The position numbers and the translations under genes were made by a program. This document shows positions 24,721-33,657 of a stretch of DNA of 64,000 nucleotides, in pieces; the stretch's first letter is position 1; every line of letters begins with the position of its first letter. The stretch comes from an uncultured Clostridia bacterium. Its GTDB lineage: Bacteria; Bacillota; Clostridia; Lachnospirales; Lachnospiraceae. Below the pieces are notes generated by a model. That model did not search any database, was not told the origin of the DNA, and saw only the letters and a list, made by a program, of their open reading frames with translations. The stretch spans positions 1 through 64,000 of the forward strand of contig CALBNS010000087.1 in assembly GCA_937896665.1 (NCBI GenBank). The letters are read 5' to 3'.

Positions 24721-26137
24721 ATGGCAGTTTAAAAGCAAGCTTTTTAAAAGTCTGCGAATAAGAATACTGCTTTTACTGGTTTTCGTAAGTGCAGTTCCAT
24801 CTCTGGTTTTGAAGAATATCATTATAGAGAGTTATCGGAATAAGGCGGTTTCCTGGCGAATGGCTGAGGTGCAGAATCAATGTACAATTCTGTGCAATCA
24901 GATTAGTAATTCTAATTATCTCGAGGATACAGCTTCAGAAGTTTTGAATGCAGAGATTACACAGTTATCGAGTGTTTATGATGGGCGTGTATTTATTATT
25001 GATGAGGAACTTCGTGTAAAAGAAGATACATTTAATCTTGAAGAAGGAAGAACTATCATAGCACCGAGTGTATTGGAGTGCTTTGATGGAAATGGAACCA
25101 AGAACTATGATAAAAAAAATAATTCCATCGAAGTGAGTGTTCCGATTCTTGATAATAACAAGGTGAAAGGTGCAATATTAATTAGTATTTCGGCGGATAT
25201 TATACAAGAGACCGTAAATGAATTGAATACCATTGCCAATATTGGGTTTGGACTGTTCATGCTTATTATTATTGTTTTTGGCTCTTTCTGTGCAGACAAG
25301 ATGGTGAGGCCATTCGCGAGAATCGCAAAGGCAATTGGAGATGTCACAGAAGGTTATGAAAGTGACAATCTGCATGAAAATACATATACAGAGACGAAGC
25401 AGATATCAGATGCTTTTAATAAGATGCTTGGCAGAATGAAGATTTTAGATGATTCCAGACAAGAGTTTGTATCAAACGTGTCGCATGAATTGAAGACACC
25501 ACTGACCTCAATGAAAGTTTTGGCGGATTCACTGCTTGCCCAGGAAAATGTACCAGTGGAATTGTATCAGGAGTTCATGGGGGATATTACAGAAGAAATC
25601 GAACGAGAGAACAAAATCATCAATGATTTGTTATCGCTTGTAAAGATGGATAAGACAGCATCGGATGTCAATATCAAAGCAGAAAATATCAATGAACTCG
25701 TAGAGCGGATTTTGAAGCGGTTAAGACCGATTGCGGCACTGCGTAACATTGAACTGGTATTTGAAAGCTTCCGACCGATTACAGCTGAGGTAGATGAAGT
25801 GAAACTGACTTTGGCTATCTCAAACCTGGTTGAAAACGCGATTAAATATAACAAAGAAGAAGGATGGGTTCAAGTTTCATTGAACGCAGACCACAAGTAT
25901 TTTTATTTGAAGGTAGCAGACTCTGGAATTGGGATCCCAGAGGAGGATGTGGAACATATTTTTGAAAGATTCTATCGTGTGGACAAATCACATTCTCGAG
26001 AAATCGGTGGAACAGGGCTTGGTCTTGCCATTGCAAGAAATGCAATTGTTATGCATCGTGGTGCTATTAAAGTACACAGTGAAGAAGGAACGGGAACTAC
26101 GTTTACAATCAGAGTTCCACTGAATTATATTGTATAA
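24698..26137 (+). CDS. Sensor histidine kinase
   Basis: About 479 residues if translation starts at TTG 24698, just inside the regulator gene; ATG 24677 or 24650 in the same frame are alternatives, so the start is uncertain. Membrane helix 1 (IRILLLLVFVSAVPSLVL), extracellular sensor of about 130 residues, helix 2 (GFGLFMLIIIVFGSF), HAMP, phospho-acceptor His263 in SHELKTPLTS, then ATPase boxes NLVENAIKYN, DSGIGIPEED and GGTGLGLAIARN. It is the partner of the upstream regulator. A GerMN lipoprotein follows after 16 bp and may modify its sensing. Confidence 0.88.
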   Translation: MVTILRVKWQFKSKLFKSLRIRILLLLVFVSAVPSLVLKNIIIESYRNKAVSWRMAEVQNQCTILCNQISNSNYLEDTASEVLNAEITQLSSVYDGRVFIIDEELRVKEDTFNLEEGRTIIAPSVLECFDGNGTKNYDKKNNSIEVSVPILDNNKVKGAILISISADIIQETVNELNTIANIGFGLFMLIIIVFGSFCADKMVRPFARIAKAIGDVTEGYESDNLHENTYTETKQISDAFNKMLGRMKILDDSRQEFVSNVSHELKTPLTSMKVLADSLLAQENVPVELYQEFMGDITEEIERENKIINDLLSLVKMDKTASDVNIKAENINELVERILKRLRPIAALRNIELVFESFRPITAEVDEVKLTLAISNLVENAIKYNKEEGWVQVSLNADHKYFYLKVADSGIGIPEEDVEHIFERFYRVDKSHSREIGGTGLGLAIARNAIVMHRGAIKVHSEEGTGTTFTIRVPLNYIV

Positions 26138-26153
26138 AGAAAAGGGGAAGAGC

Positions 26154-27071
26154 ATGAGAAAGAAAATGAGTGTAATCCTTTGTCTTATGCTGGTGATTGT
26201 TCTATCGGGCTGTTCTATAGGGAAAAAACACAGTGATGTGGAAACTTATGTTTATTATGTGAATATAAGTGAACATATGCTGGAAGGCACAGAATATGCC
26301 ATAGAGGAAACGGAAACCGAGAAAATCATAGAGGAACTGCTGGATGCATTGATGAATCCGGAAGACGTAAAGCAGTATCAGTCTGTATTTCCGTCAAAAA
26401 TTGAAGTGGTAAAATATGAGATGACAGATCATCAGTTGAAACTATATTTTAACAGTGAATATATGCGCATGAAGAAGAGCGTGGAAGTACTTTTAAGGGC
26501 TGCAGTCGTGCAGACGATGGTTCAGGTGGATGGAGTTGAGTTTGTCTCTTTCTATGTGGGTGAAGAACCATTGAAAGATGAATCGGGGAATGTCATTGGT
26601 CTTATGAATGCAAATGATTTTGTGCAAGGTGCGGAGACTTCAGTAAACGCATATCAGATAGCAGACTTGAATCTGTATTTTTCAAATCGCGATGGTACAG
26701 AACTGGTTATGGAGCAAAGGACAGGAGTACGTTACAGCAGTAACGTTTCAATTGAGAAATTAGTGGTGGATCAGCTGATGAAAGGTCCACAGTCGAATGA
26801 TGCGATGGCGACGATACCGAAGAAAACGACTTTGCTTGGTGTTTCAAGCAGAGATGGAATCTGTTATGTGAATTTTGATTCGGGTTTTCTGGCTGAAAGT
26901 TACAACCAGACACCAGAGGTAACGATTTATGCTATCGTCAATTCAATTCTTATGAATAGTACCGTGAATCAGGTGCTGATTTCGATAGATGGTACTAGTG
27001 ATATGATGTTTCGGGGAACTGTGGATTTAAGTCATCCGCTGCAGGTAAATAACACAATGACAGAGGAGTAG
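26154..27071 (+). CDS. GerMN-domain lipoprotein
   Basis: 305 residues from the ATG at 26154 (GGGGAAG upstream). Signal peptide with lipobox VLSGC. Two GerMN-like repeats (about 60-170 and 185-300): the second has LVVDQLMKGP, TIPKKTTLLGVS, CYVNFDSGF and VTIYAIVNSIL. GerM-type domains occur in sporulation/germination proteins and in LpqB-like lipoproteins that sit beside two-component kinases, which is exactly its position here. A role in modulating the kinase is inference. Confidence 0.85.
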   Translation: MRKKMSVILCLMLVIVLSGCSIGKKHSDVETYVYYVNISEHMLEGTEYAIEETETEKIIEELLDALMNPEDVKQYQSVFPSKIEVVKYEMTDHQLKLYFNSEYMRMKKSVEVLLRAAVVQTMVQVDGVEFVSFYVGEEPLKDESGNVIGLMNANDFVQGAETSVNAYQIADLNLYFSNRDGTELVMEQRTGVRYSSNVSIEKLVVDQLMKGPQSNDAMATIPKKTTLLGVSSRDGICYVNFDSGFLAESYNQTPEVTIYAIVNSILMNSTVNQVLISIDGTSDMMFRGTVDLSHPLQVNNTMTEE

Positions 27072-27075
27072 TGGA

Positions 27076-29256
27076 TTGAGAAGAAGACCATTATGTTATA
27101 TGTGTCTTATTTTCCTGATTATCAGAAGTTGTATGATGTTAATGAATGGCGGGCAGGATTTTAGTGATGTGCCCGCCGCTTCTTTCTTTCGGGAGAAAGA
27201 TGGTGAGAATGTCATCATCAAAGGACAGATATATAAAAAAGAAATCAAATCTAAAATACAAGTAATTTATCTTAAAAATAGTTCTATTTACAATTCAAAT
27301 GTATTAGTCTATGACGAATCGTTTCAAAATATTTCGATTGGAGAGACCATAATAATAAAGGGGAAGGCACAGGAATTAGAGGAAGCCGGGAATCCGGGGA
27401 ATTTTAGTCAAAAAGCTTATTATTCCAAGGAAAACATTTTTGGAATTGTCTGGTGTCAGAAAATCCTGAAAGTGGAAGGAAAAGAAGATTGGCTAAAGGA
27501 ATCACTGAGTCAGCTTAAAATGGAGTGGAGAAACAGTTTGTGCCGGAATATAGGAGACAAATATGGAGGGATTCTGAGTGCAATCCTTCTTTCTGAGAAA
27601 GGCATGATGGATAGTGAAGTGAAGGAATTATATCAAAAGAACGGAATAGGACATGTTCTTGCTATCTCGGGTCTTCATGTTTCCTTTATTGGTCTTGGGA
27701 TTTATAACGTCTGTCGGAAAATAGGAGGTTCTTATTTTGTTTCAGGTATTTTTGCAGTATTATTTTTGGGAAGCTATGTTCTGATGATAGGGTTATCTGT
27801 ATCTGTAGTGCGTGCCGCAATTATGTTGCTTTTTAAAATCGGTGCAGACATAACGGGGCGTGTGCATGATATCCCGACAAGCCTGGCACTATCAGCGGCG
27901 CTTACAATTGCAAGGCAGCCATTGTATCTTTTCGATGCTGGTTTTTTGATGTCATATGGGGCAATTCTTGGAATTTTACTCATTCCCCCGATTTTGAAAA
28001 AATTAGTTCCTTGTAAATGGAAATGGTTAAACGGATTTTTTGCAGGAGCTGCAATCAATATAATGATTTTTCCGGTTTTATTGTATTTCTATTTTGAATT
28101 CCCGACGTATTCGTTGGTTTTAAATATGATTGTCATTCCGTGCATGTCTTTGGTTCTGGGCGGGGGAGTGTTGGGAAGCCTGTGTTTTTTGATAAACCCA
28201 TCTGTGGGTGCATGGATACTGGTTCTATGCAAAATAGTTTTACAATTCTTTGAAGTGGTTGGTGAGTGGGTCATGAAATTACCGGAGAACAGAGTTGTCT
28301 TCGGACAACCGGAAATCTGGCAGATTGTTGTCTATTATGTGATTATTGCAATCATATGTTGTTGGATGTTTCTTTGCAGGGAAGAAGAGAAAGTACCAAA
28401 GCTTCGCAAATATATAGCGGCTGCATTTTTGGGAAGTATATTAATCCTTGCCGTAAAGCACTGGAATACAGAAGGAGTACAAGTAACAGTGGTTGATGTA
28501 GGGCAGGGAGATGGAATTTTTATCAGAGGACCGGAAGGAAGGGCTTATTTCATAGATGGTGGAAGCAGTGATGTGAACGAGGTGGGGAAATATCGGATTG
28601 AGCCATTTTTAAAATCACAGGGTGTAGGTAAACTGGACTATGTATTCATATCCCATGGAGATGCCGACCATTATAGTGGAATAGAAGAAATGCTTCAAAG
28701 ACAGGATGCCGGAGTGCAGATTGAAACGGTAGTGTTGCCGGAAAATTATGCAAATAATCCCCATTTAATAAAGTTGGCAGACCTTGCAAGGGAGTATGGA
28801 GTAGATGTTATGGTATTTTCAGGTGGAACAAGTCTTACAGAAGATGAACTAACAATCTCTTGTATACAGCCTGGTCAATATTTTGAAGAAATTACAGGGA
28901 ATGCAGGATCTATGGTCTTAGAACTTACATATGGAGAATTTTCTATGCTTTGTACAGGCGATGTAGAGGAAAAAGGTGAAGAAAGACTAACGGAAAAACT
29001 AGGTAGCAGGAACTATACTGTTCTGAAAGTGGCACATCACGGCTCTAAGAACTCCACAACAACAGATTTCTTAGAAAAGGTGCATCCTGAGATTGCAATT
29101 ATTTCAGCTGGGAAAGGAAATCGTTATGGCCATCCTCATAAAGAGACGATAGAGCGTCTGCTAAATGATGGAAGTGCGGTGTATGGAACAGTGGAAAATG
29201 GTGCAGTTACATTGTGGACAGACGGAAAAGAAGTTCGGCTTGAGGGATTTCGTTGA
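27076..29256 (+). CDS. comEC: DNA internalisation channel ComEC/Rec2
   Basis: 726 residues, in the normal range. It starts at TTG 27076 (GAGGAG 8 bases upstream). N-terminal DUF4131-like region, then the Competence membrane domain (NGIGHVLAISGLHVSFIGLG, GLSVSVVRAAIMLLFKIG), and from about 470 a metallo-beta-lactamase domain (VVDVGQGDGIFIRGPEG, FISHGDADHYSGIEEM, VAHHGSKNSTT, ISAGKGNRYGHPH). It carries single-stranded DNA into the cell, the C-terminal domain perhaps degrading the other strand. Four bp after the GerMN gene; the channel itself looks intact. Confidence 0.94.
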   Translation: MRRRPLCYMCLIFLIIRSCMMLMNGGQDFSDVPAASFFREKDGENVIIKGQIYKKEIKSKIQVIYLKNSSIYNSNVLVYDESFQNISIGETIIIKGKAQELEEAGNPGNFSQKAYYSKENIFGIVWCQKILKVEGKEDWLKESLSQLKMEWRNSLCRNIGDKYGGILSAILLSEKGMMDSEVKELYQKNGIGHVLAISGLHVSFIGLGIYNVCRKIGGSYFVSGIFAVLFLGSYVLMIGLSVSVVRAAIMLLFKIGADITGRVHDIPTSLALSAALTIARQPLYLFDAGFLMSYGAILGILLIPPILKKLVPCKWKWLNGFFAGAAINIMIFPVLLYFYFEFPTYSLVLNMIVIPCMSLVLGGGVLGSLCFLINPSVGAWILVLCKIVLQFFEVVGEWVMKLPENRVVFGQPEIWQIVVYYVIIAIICCWMFLCREEEKVPKLRKYIAAAFLGSILILAVKHWNTEGVQVTVVDVGQGDGIFIRGPEGRAYFIDGGSSDVNEVGKYRIEPFLKSQGVGKLDYVFISHGDADHYSGIEEMLQRQDAGVQIETVVLPENYANNPHLIKLADLAREYGVDVMVFSGGTSLTEDELTISCIQPGQYFEEITGNAGSMVLELTYGEFSMLCTGDVEEKGEERLTEKLGSRNYTVLKVAHHGSKNSTTTDFLEKVHPEIAIISAGKGNRYGHPHKETIERLLNDGSAVYGTVENGAVTLWTDGKEVRLEGFR

Positions 29257-29313
29257 CATTTGAGGAACTTCCATTTAGACTAATAGAAGATAAATAGTAT
29301 GGAGCGTATTGGA

Positions 29314-30294
29314 ATGAAGAGTCTGAATGAAGATTTGAAAACAGGACAATTTAAGAATATTTATTTGTTGTATGGGGAAGAGGATTATCTGAAAAAGCAG
29401 TATAAGGGGAAACTTAGAAATGCCGTAATTTCTCCTGAAGATACCATGAACTATGCTTATTATGAAGGAAAAGGCATCAATGTAAAGGAAATTATTGATT
29501 TGGCGGAGACGATGCCCTTTTTCTCAGAACGGAGACTGATTCTTATAGAAAACTCCGGTTTTTTCAAAAATGCAAATGCAGAACTGGCAGAATATATCAA
29601 AGAATTGCCGGAAAGTACATTTATGATTTTTGTTGAATCTGAGATTGATAAACGTGGAAAACTTTACAAAGCAGTAAAGGATAAAGGACGCATTGTGGAA
29701 TTGGGCCGTCAGGATGAAAAAACATTGCTGCGCTGGGTTGCAGGAAACGTCAAAAAAGAAAATAAACAGATTGCAGAGCGAACGATTCAGTATTTTCTGG
29801 AAAAAGTAGGAACTGATATGGAGAATATTCAAAAAGAGTTGGAGAAGTTGTTCTGTTATACACTTGACAAAGAAAGCATTACCGTAGAGGATGTGGAAGT
29901 AATCTGTACGACACAGGTTACAAACCAGATTTTTGAAATGGTCAATGCGGTAGCGGACAAGCAGCAAAAAAAAGCATTGGATTATTATTATGATTTGCTT
30001 GCCCTCAAGGAACCGCCGATGCGTATTCTGTTTCTTCTGGCAAGACAATTCAGGTTGTTGCTGGAAGTGAAGGCGTTGGACAAACAGGGGTATGCGAGGA
30101 AAGAGATTGCATCAAAAGCGGGGCTTCATCCGTTTGTAGTCGGAAAATATCAGGAACAGGCGAAAGCATTTTCGGGTAAGGAACTACGCAGGATTATAGA
30201 AGACAGTGTTGAGACAGAAGAAATGGTAAAAACAGGGCGTTTGAATGATATGCTGGGAGTTGAGATCTTTATTATGAAATACTCGACAAAGTGA
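29314..30294 (+). CDS. holA: DNA polymerase III delta subunit
   Basis: 326 residues from ATG 29314, which has GGAG 9 bases upstream; ATG 29299 in frame is possible but has a weaker site. Clamp-loader subunit that opens the sliding clamp. MKSLNEDLKTGQFKNIYLLYGEEDYL is a standard clostridial start; ESEIDKRGKLYKAVK, VTNQIFEMVNAV and the lid-like end LLARQFRLLLEVKAL are characteristic. comEC-holA neighbourhood is conserved in Firmicutes. Confidence 0.93.
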   Translation: MKSLNEDLKTGQFKNIYLLYGEEDYLKKQYKGKLRNAVISPEDTMNYAYYEGKGINVKEIIDLAETMPFFSERRLILIENSGFFKNANAELAEYIKELPESTFMIFVESEIDKRGKLYKAVKDKGRIVELGRQDEKTLLRWVAGNVKKENKQIAERTIQYFLEKVGTDMENIQKELEKLFCYTLDKESITVEDVEVICTTQVTNQIFEMVNAVADKQQKKALDYYYDLLALKEPPMRILFLLARQFRLLLEVKALDKQGYARKEIASKAGLHPFVVGKYQEQAKAFSGKELRRIIEDSVETEEMVKTGRLNDMLGVEIFIMKYSTK

Positions 30295-30448
30295 GGAAAG
30301 TTTTTGTGGAATTGAAGCCGAAATTAATGTATACTAACTGTTGATATATGCTTTGCGAAGATGTATAGGAATTCGGATTATGTCAGTTAAAGCTGAACTG
30401 AATTTCGGACTTAGATTCGTGAGCGAGTCTTGAATTGGAGGAAAAGAA
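30295..30448 (+). promoter_or_regulatory. lepA leader with candidate -10 box; no rpsT
   Basis: TATACT at 30330-30335 could be the -10 of a lepA promoter, but the -35 is poor. A short dyad TCAGTT/AACTGA lies around 30380-30400. No ribosomal protein S20 gene, often found after holA, can be read in any frame. Confidence 0.4.
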
Positions 30449-32263
30449 GTGGCAGGAATAGATCAGAAAAAAATACGAAATTTTTGTATTATCGCACATA
30501 TTGACCATGGGAAGTCGACACTGGCAGACCGTATCATTGAAAAGACAGGTCTTTTAACGAGTCGCGAGATGCAGGCTCAGGTGTTAGATAACATGGAGCT
30601 TGAGCGCGAACGTGGAATTACGATTAAGGCTCAGGCTGTGCGTATTGTATATAAAGCAAATGACGGAGAAGAGTATATTTTCAATTTAATTGACACACCG
30701 GGGCATGTAGACTTTAACTATGAGGTTTCTAGAAGCCTTGCGGCATGTGATGGTGCTATACTTGTGGTCGATGCAGCACAGGGAGTAGAGGCACAGACAT
30801 TGGCAAATGTGTATTTGGCATTGGATCATGATTTGGATGTCATGCCGGTTATCAATAAAATTGACCTGCCAAGTGCAGATCCAGAACGTGTGATTGAAGA
30901 AATTGAAGATGTGATTGGAATTGAAGCAGAAGATGCACCACGTATCTCTGCGAAAGTCGGATTGAATATTGAAGAAGTATTAGAACAGATAGTAGAGAAA
31001 ATCCCTGCACCGACAGGTAATGCCAGTGCACCGCTTCAGGCACTCATTTTTGATTCCGTATATGATTCTTATAAGGGAGTTATCGTGTTCTGCCGAATCA
31101 AGGAAGGTTCGGTGAGAAAAGGAACAAACATGAAGATGATGGCTACAGGTGCTACAGCGGAAGTGGTAGAGGTCGGTTATTTTGGCGCCGGACAGTTTAT
31201 TCCGTGTGATGAACTTTCTGCAGGTATGGTTGGATATATTACAGCAAGTCTTAAGAATGTAAAGGATACCCGTGTGGGTGATACGATTACGGATGCGGAC
31301 AGACCTTGCAGTCAGCCTCTTCCTGGTTATAAGAAAGTGCAGCCGATGGTATACTGCGGTATGTATCCGGCAGACGGTGCGAAGTATCAGGATTTGCGTG
31401 ATGCCTTGGAAAAGCTGCAGTTAAATGATGCGGCATTGCAGTTTGAACCTGAGACCTCAATTGCATTGGGATTTGGATTCCGCTGTGGTTTCCTTGGTTT
31501 ATTACATCTGGAAATCATTCAGGAACGTCTGGAAAGAGAATACAATCTGGATTTGGTAACAACAGCGCCGGGCGTAGTATATAAAGTGCATAAGACAAAC
31601 GGTGAGGTCATAGAACTTACGAACCCATCAAACCTTCCAGAACCGACAGAGATTGATTATATGGAAGAACCGATGGTAAAAGCAGAGATTATGGTGACTT
31701 CTGAGTTTATCGGAGCCATTATGGATTTATGTCAGGAACGCCGTGGTATCTATCAGGGTATGGAATATATTGAAGAGACAAGAGCAGTTCTTCATTACCA
31801 GCTGCCATTGAATGAGATTATCTACGATTTCTTTGATGCGCTGAAATCACGTTCCAGAGGCTATGCGTCATTTGATTATGAGATGTTGGGCTATGAGAAG
31901 TCGGAACTTGTGAAACTGGATATCTTGATTAATAAAGAAGAAGTGGATGCGTTATCCTTCATTGTATTCAGCGGAAATGCATATGAACGAGGACGCAGGA
32001 TGTGTGAAAAACTCAAAGACGAGATTCCGAGACATTTATTTGAGATTCCAATTCAGGCGGCAGTCGGAAGCAAGATTATTGCCAGAGAGACGGTAAAAGC
32101 AGTACGAAAAGACGTGCTTGCAAAATGTTATGGTGGTGATATCTCACGTAAGAGAAAACTTCTGGAAAAGCAAAAAGAAGGAAAGAAGAGAATGCGTCAG
32201 ATTGGAAATGTAGAGATTCCACAGAAAGCATTCATGAGTGTGTTAAAACTAGATGAGAAATAA
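30449..32263 (+). CDS. lepA: Elongation factor 4 (back-translocating GTPase)
   Basis: 604 residues, GTG start 30449 after TTGGAGGA. G1 AHIDHGKST, G2 region RERGITIKAQAV, G3 DTPGHVDF, G4 NKIDLP, then domain II, EF-G-like III and V, and the LepA-specific C-terminal domain (GGDISRKRKLLEKQKEGKKR). It binds stalled ribosomes and promotes back-translocation. Ends at its own terminator. Confidence 0.97.
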   Translation: MAGIDQKKIRNFCIIAHIDHGKSTLADRIIEKTGLLTSREMQAQVLDNMELERERGITIKAQAVRIVYKANDGEEYIFNLIDTPGHVDFNYEVSRSLAACDGAILVVDAAQGVEAQTLANVYLALDHDLDVMPVINKIDLPSADPERVIEEIEDVIGIEAEDAPRISAKVGLNIEEVLEQIVEKIPAPTGNASAPLQALIFDSVYDSYKGVIVFCRIKEGSVRKGTNMKMMATGATAEVVEVGYFGAGQFIPCDELSAGMVGYITASLKNVKDTRVGDTITDADRPCSQPLPGYKKVQPMVYCGMYPADGAKYQDLRDALEKLQLNDAALQFEPETSIALGFGFRCGFLGLLHLEIIQERLEREYNLDLVTTAPGVVYKVHKTNGEVIELTNPSNLPEPTEIDYMEEPMVKAEIMVTSEFIGAIMDLCQERRGIYQGMEYIEETRAVLHYQLPLNEIIYDFFDALKSRSRGYASFDYEMLGYEKSELVKLDILINKEEVDALSFIVFSGNAYERGRRMCEKLKDEIPRHLFEIPIQAAVGSKIIARETVKAVRKDVLAKCYGGDISRKRKLLEKQKEGKKRMRQIGNVEIPQKAFMSVLKLDEK

Positions 32264-32288
32264 AAAAGGGTGTTTATCACCCTTTTTT
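32262..32288 (+). terminator. lepA terminator
   Basis: GGGTG-TTTAT-CACCC stem extended by A6/T7 flanks, directly at the lepA stop. Confidence 0.9.
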
Positions 32289-32331
32289 TCAGTGGTGCGC
32301 TAAAACATTGTATTAAATTTGAGGTGTAAGT

Positions 32332-33480
32332 GTGAAGAAAGAACTTGAAATTTATATTCATATTCCATTTTGTGTGAAAAAATGTGCGTATTGTGACTTC
32401 CTATCTAAACCGGGAAGCGAAGAAACAGTAGAAAAATATATACAAGCCTTGTGTAGGGAAATGAGAGCGTATTGCAGGTCGTTTCTTCAATACAAAGTCG
32501 TAACGATTTTTCTGGGTGGTGGAACACCTTCTGTCTTAAGTGGTCAACAGATGAAGGAGATTTTTGCCACATTAAGGGAAGTGTTTGATATCGCAGAGGA
32601 TGCAGAAATTTCGATGGAGGCAAACCCGGGAACAGTTACGGCAGATAAACTCCTATCCTATAAGAAAGCAGGAATTAACCGTATTAGTTTTGGTCTTCAG
32701 TCAGCCAATGATGAAGAATTAAAACTTTTGGGGCGTATTCACACTTATGATGAATTTCTGGAAAGCTATGAGCTGGGGAGACAATGTGGATTGGACAATA
32801 TTAATGTAGATTTGATCTCTGCGATTCCGAGACAGACATTGGAAAGCTGGGAAGAGACTTTGAAAAAAGTGATTGCATTGCAACCGGAGCATATCTCGGC
32901 ATACAGTTTGATTATTGAAGAAGGTACGCCGTTTGCAGAAATTTATGGGGAAGGTTGTGCGAAAGAAAGTGAGCTACCAGGCGAAGGAGAAGAGCGAAAT
33001 ATATATAGAAGAACGGAAGCGTTGCTTGCAAAGTCTGGATATCACAGATATGAAATCTCCAATTATGCAAAAGAAGGAAAAGAATGCAAACATAATCTTG
33101 GGTATTGGGAAAGAAAGGAATATCTTGGAATTGGACTTGGCGCGTCCTCTCTGATTGATAATATAAGATTCCATAACACAGAAAATATGGAAACATATAT
33201 GGCATGTTCTGAAAAAACAGAGCAGATTCGCTGTGATGTGGAGGTATTATCAGAAACGGAGCGGATGGAAGAGTTCATATTTTTAGGACTTCGAAAAATG
33301 CAGGGGATTTCAGAGAAAAAATTTATAGAAGAGTTTGGAAGAACATTTGAAGAATGCTACGGAGAAAAGATAAGAAAATTGATATCAGATGGTTTGATTG
33401 AACAAAATAATGAATATTTCAGGCTAACAAAAAAAGGAATTGATATTAGCAATTATGTATTTGCCCAAATATTAGCATAA
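32332..33480 (+). CDS. hemW: HemW-type radical SAM protein (heme chaperone)
   Basis: 382 residues, GTG start 32332 after GAGGTG. The iron-sulfur motif is CVKKCAYCDF (Cys14, Cys18, Cys21) in the diagnostic context YIHIPFC. FLGGGTPSVL, EANPGTVTADKL and FGLQSANDEELKLLGRIH complete the family. Length and lack of the longer CPO N-terminus point to HemW rather than coproporphyrinogen dehydrogenase HemN. The hemW-hrcA link common in Firmicutes is interrupted here by the GH20 gene. Confidence 0.92.
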   Translation: MKKELEIYIHIPFCVKKCAYCDFLSKPGSEETVEKYIQALCREMRAYCRSFLQYKVVTIFLGGGTPSVLSGQQMKEIFATLREVFDIAEDAEISMEANPGTVTADKLLSYKKAGINRISFGLQSANDEELKLLGRIHTYDEFLESYELGRQCGLDNINVDLISAIPRQTLESWEETLKKVIALQPEHISAYSLIIEEGTPFAEIYGEGCAKESELPGEGEERNIYRRTEALLAKSGYHRYEISNYAKEGKECKHNLGYWERKEYLGIGLGASSLIDNIRFHNTENMETYMACSEKTEQIRCDVEVLSETERMEEFIFLGLRKMQGISEKKFIEEFGRTFEECYGEKIRKLISDGLIEQNNEYFRLTKKGIDISNYVFAQILA

Positions 33481-33586
33481 ATATAGTATCAAAAAGTGTT
33501 TTACTAAAAGTATCTACTTAATGTAAAAAAAATTATACAATGTGTTGCAAATAATCCTGATATAAAATAAAGAATTGTACAATCTG

Positions 33587-33615
33587 TTGATTTGTGATTG
33601 CTGAAATGGTATAAT
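33587..33615 (+). promoter_or_regulatory. Promoter of GH20 gene
   Basis: TTGATT (33587-33592), 17 bp, TATAAT (33610-33615), 42 bp before the ATG. No CcpA-type cre site is evident. Confidence 0.75.
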
Positions 33616-33657
33616 CAGGAAAATTGTAAAAATATAACAGAGAGGAAGGAAAAGATC

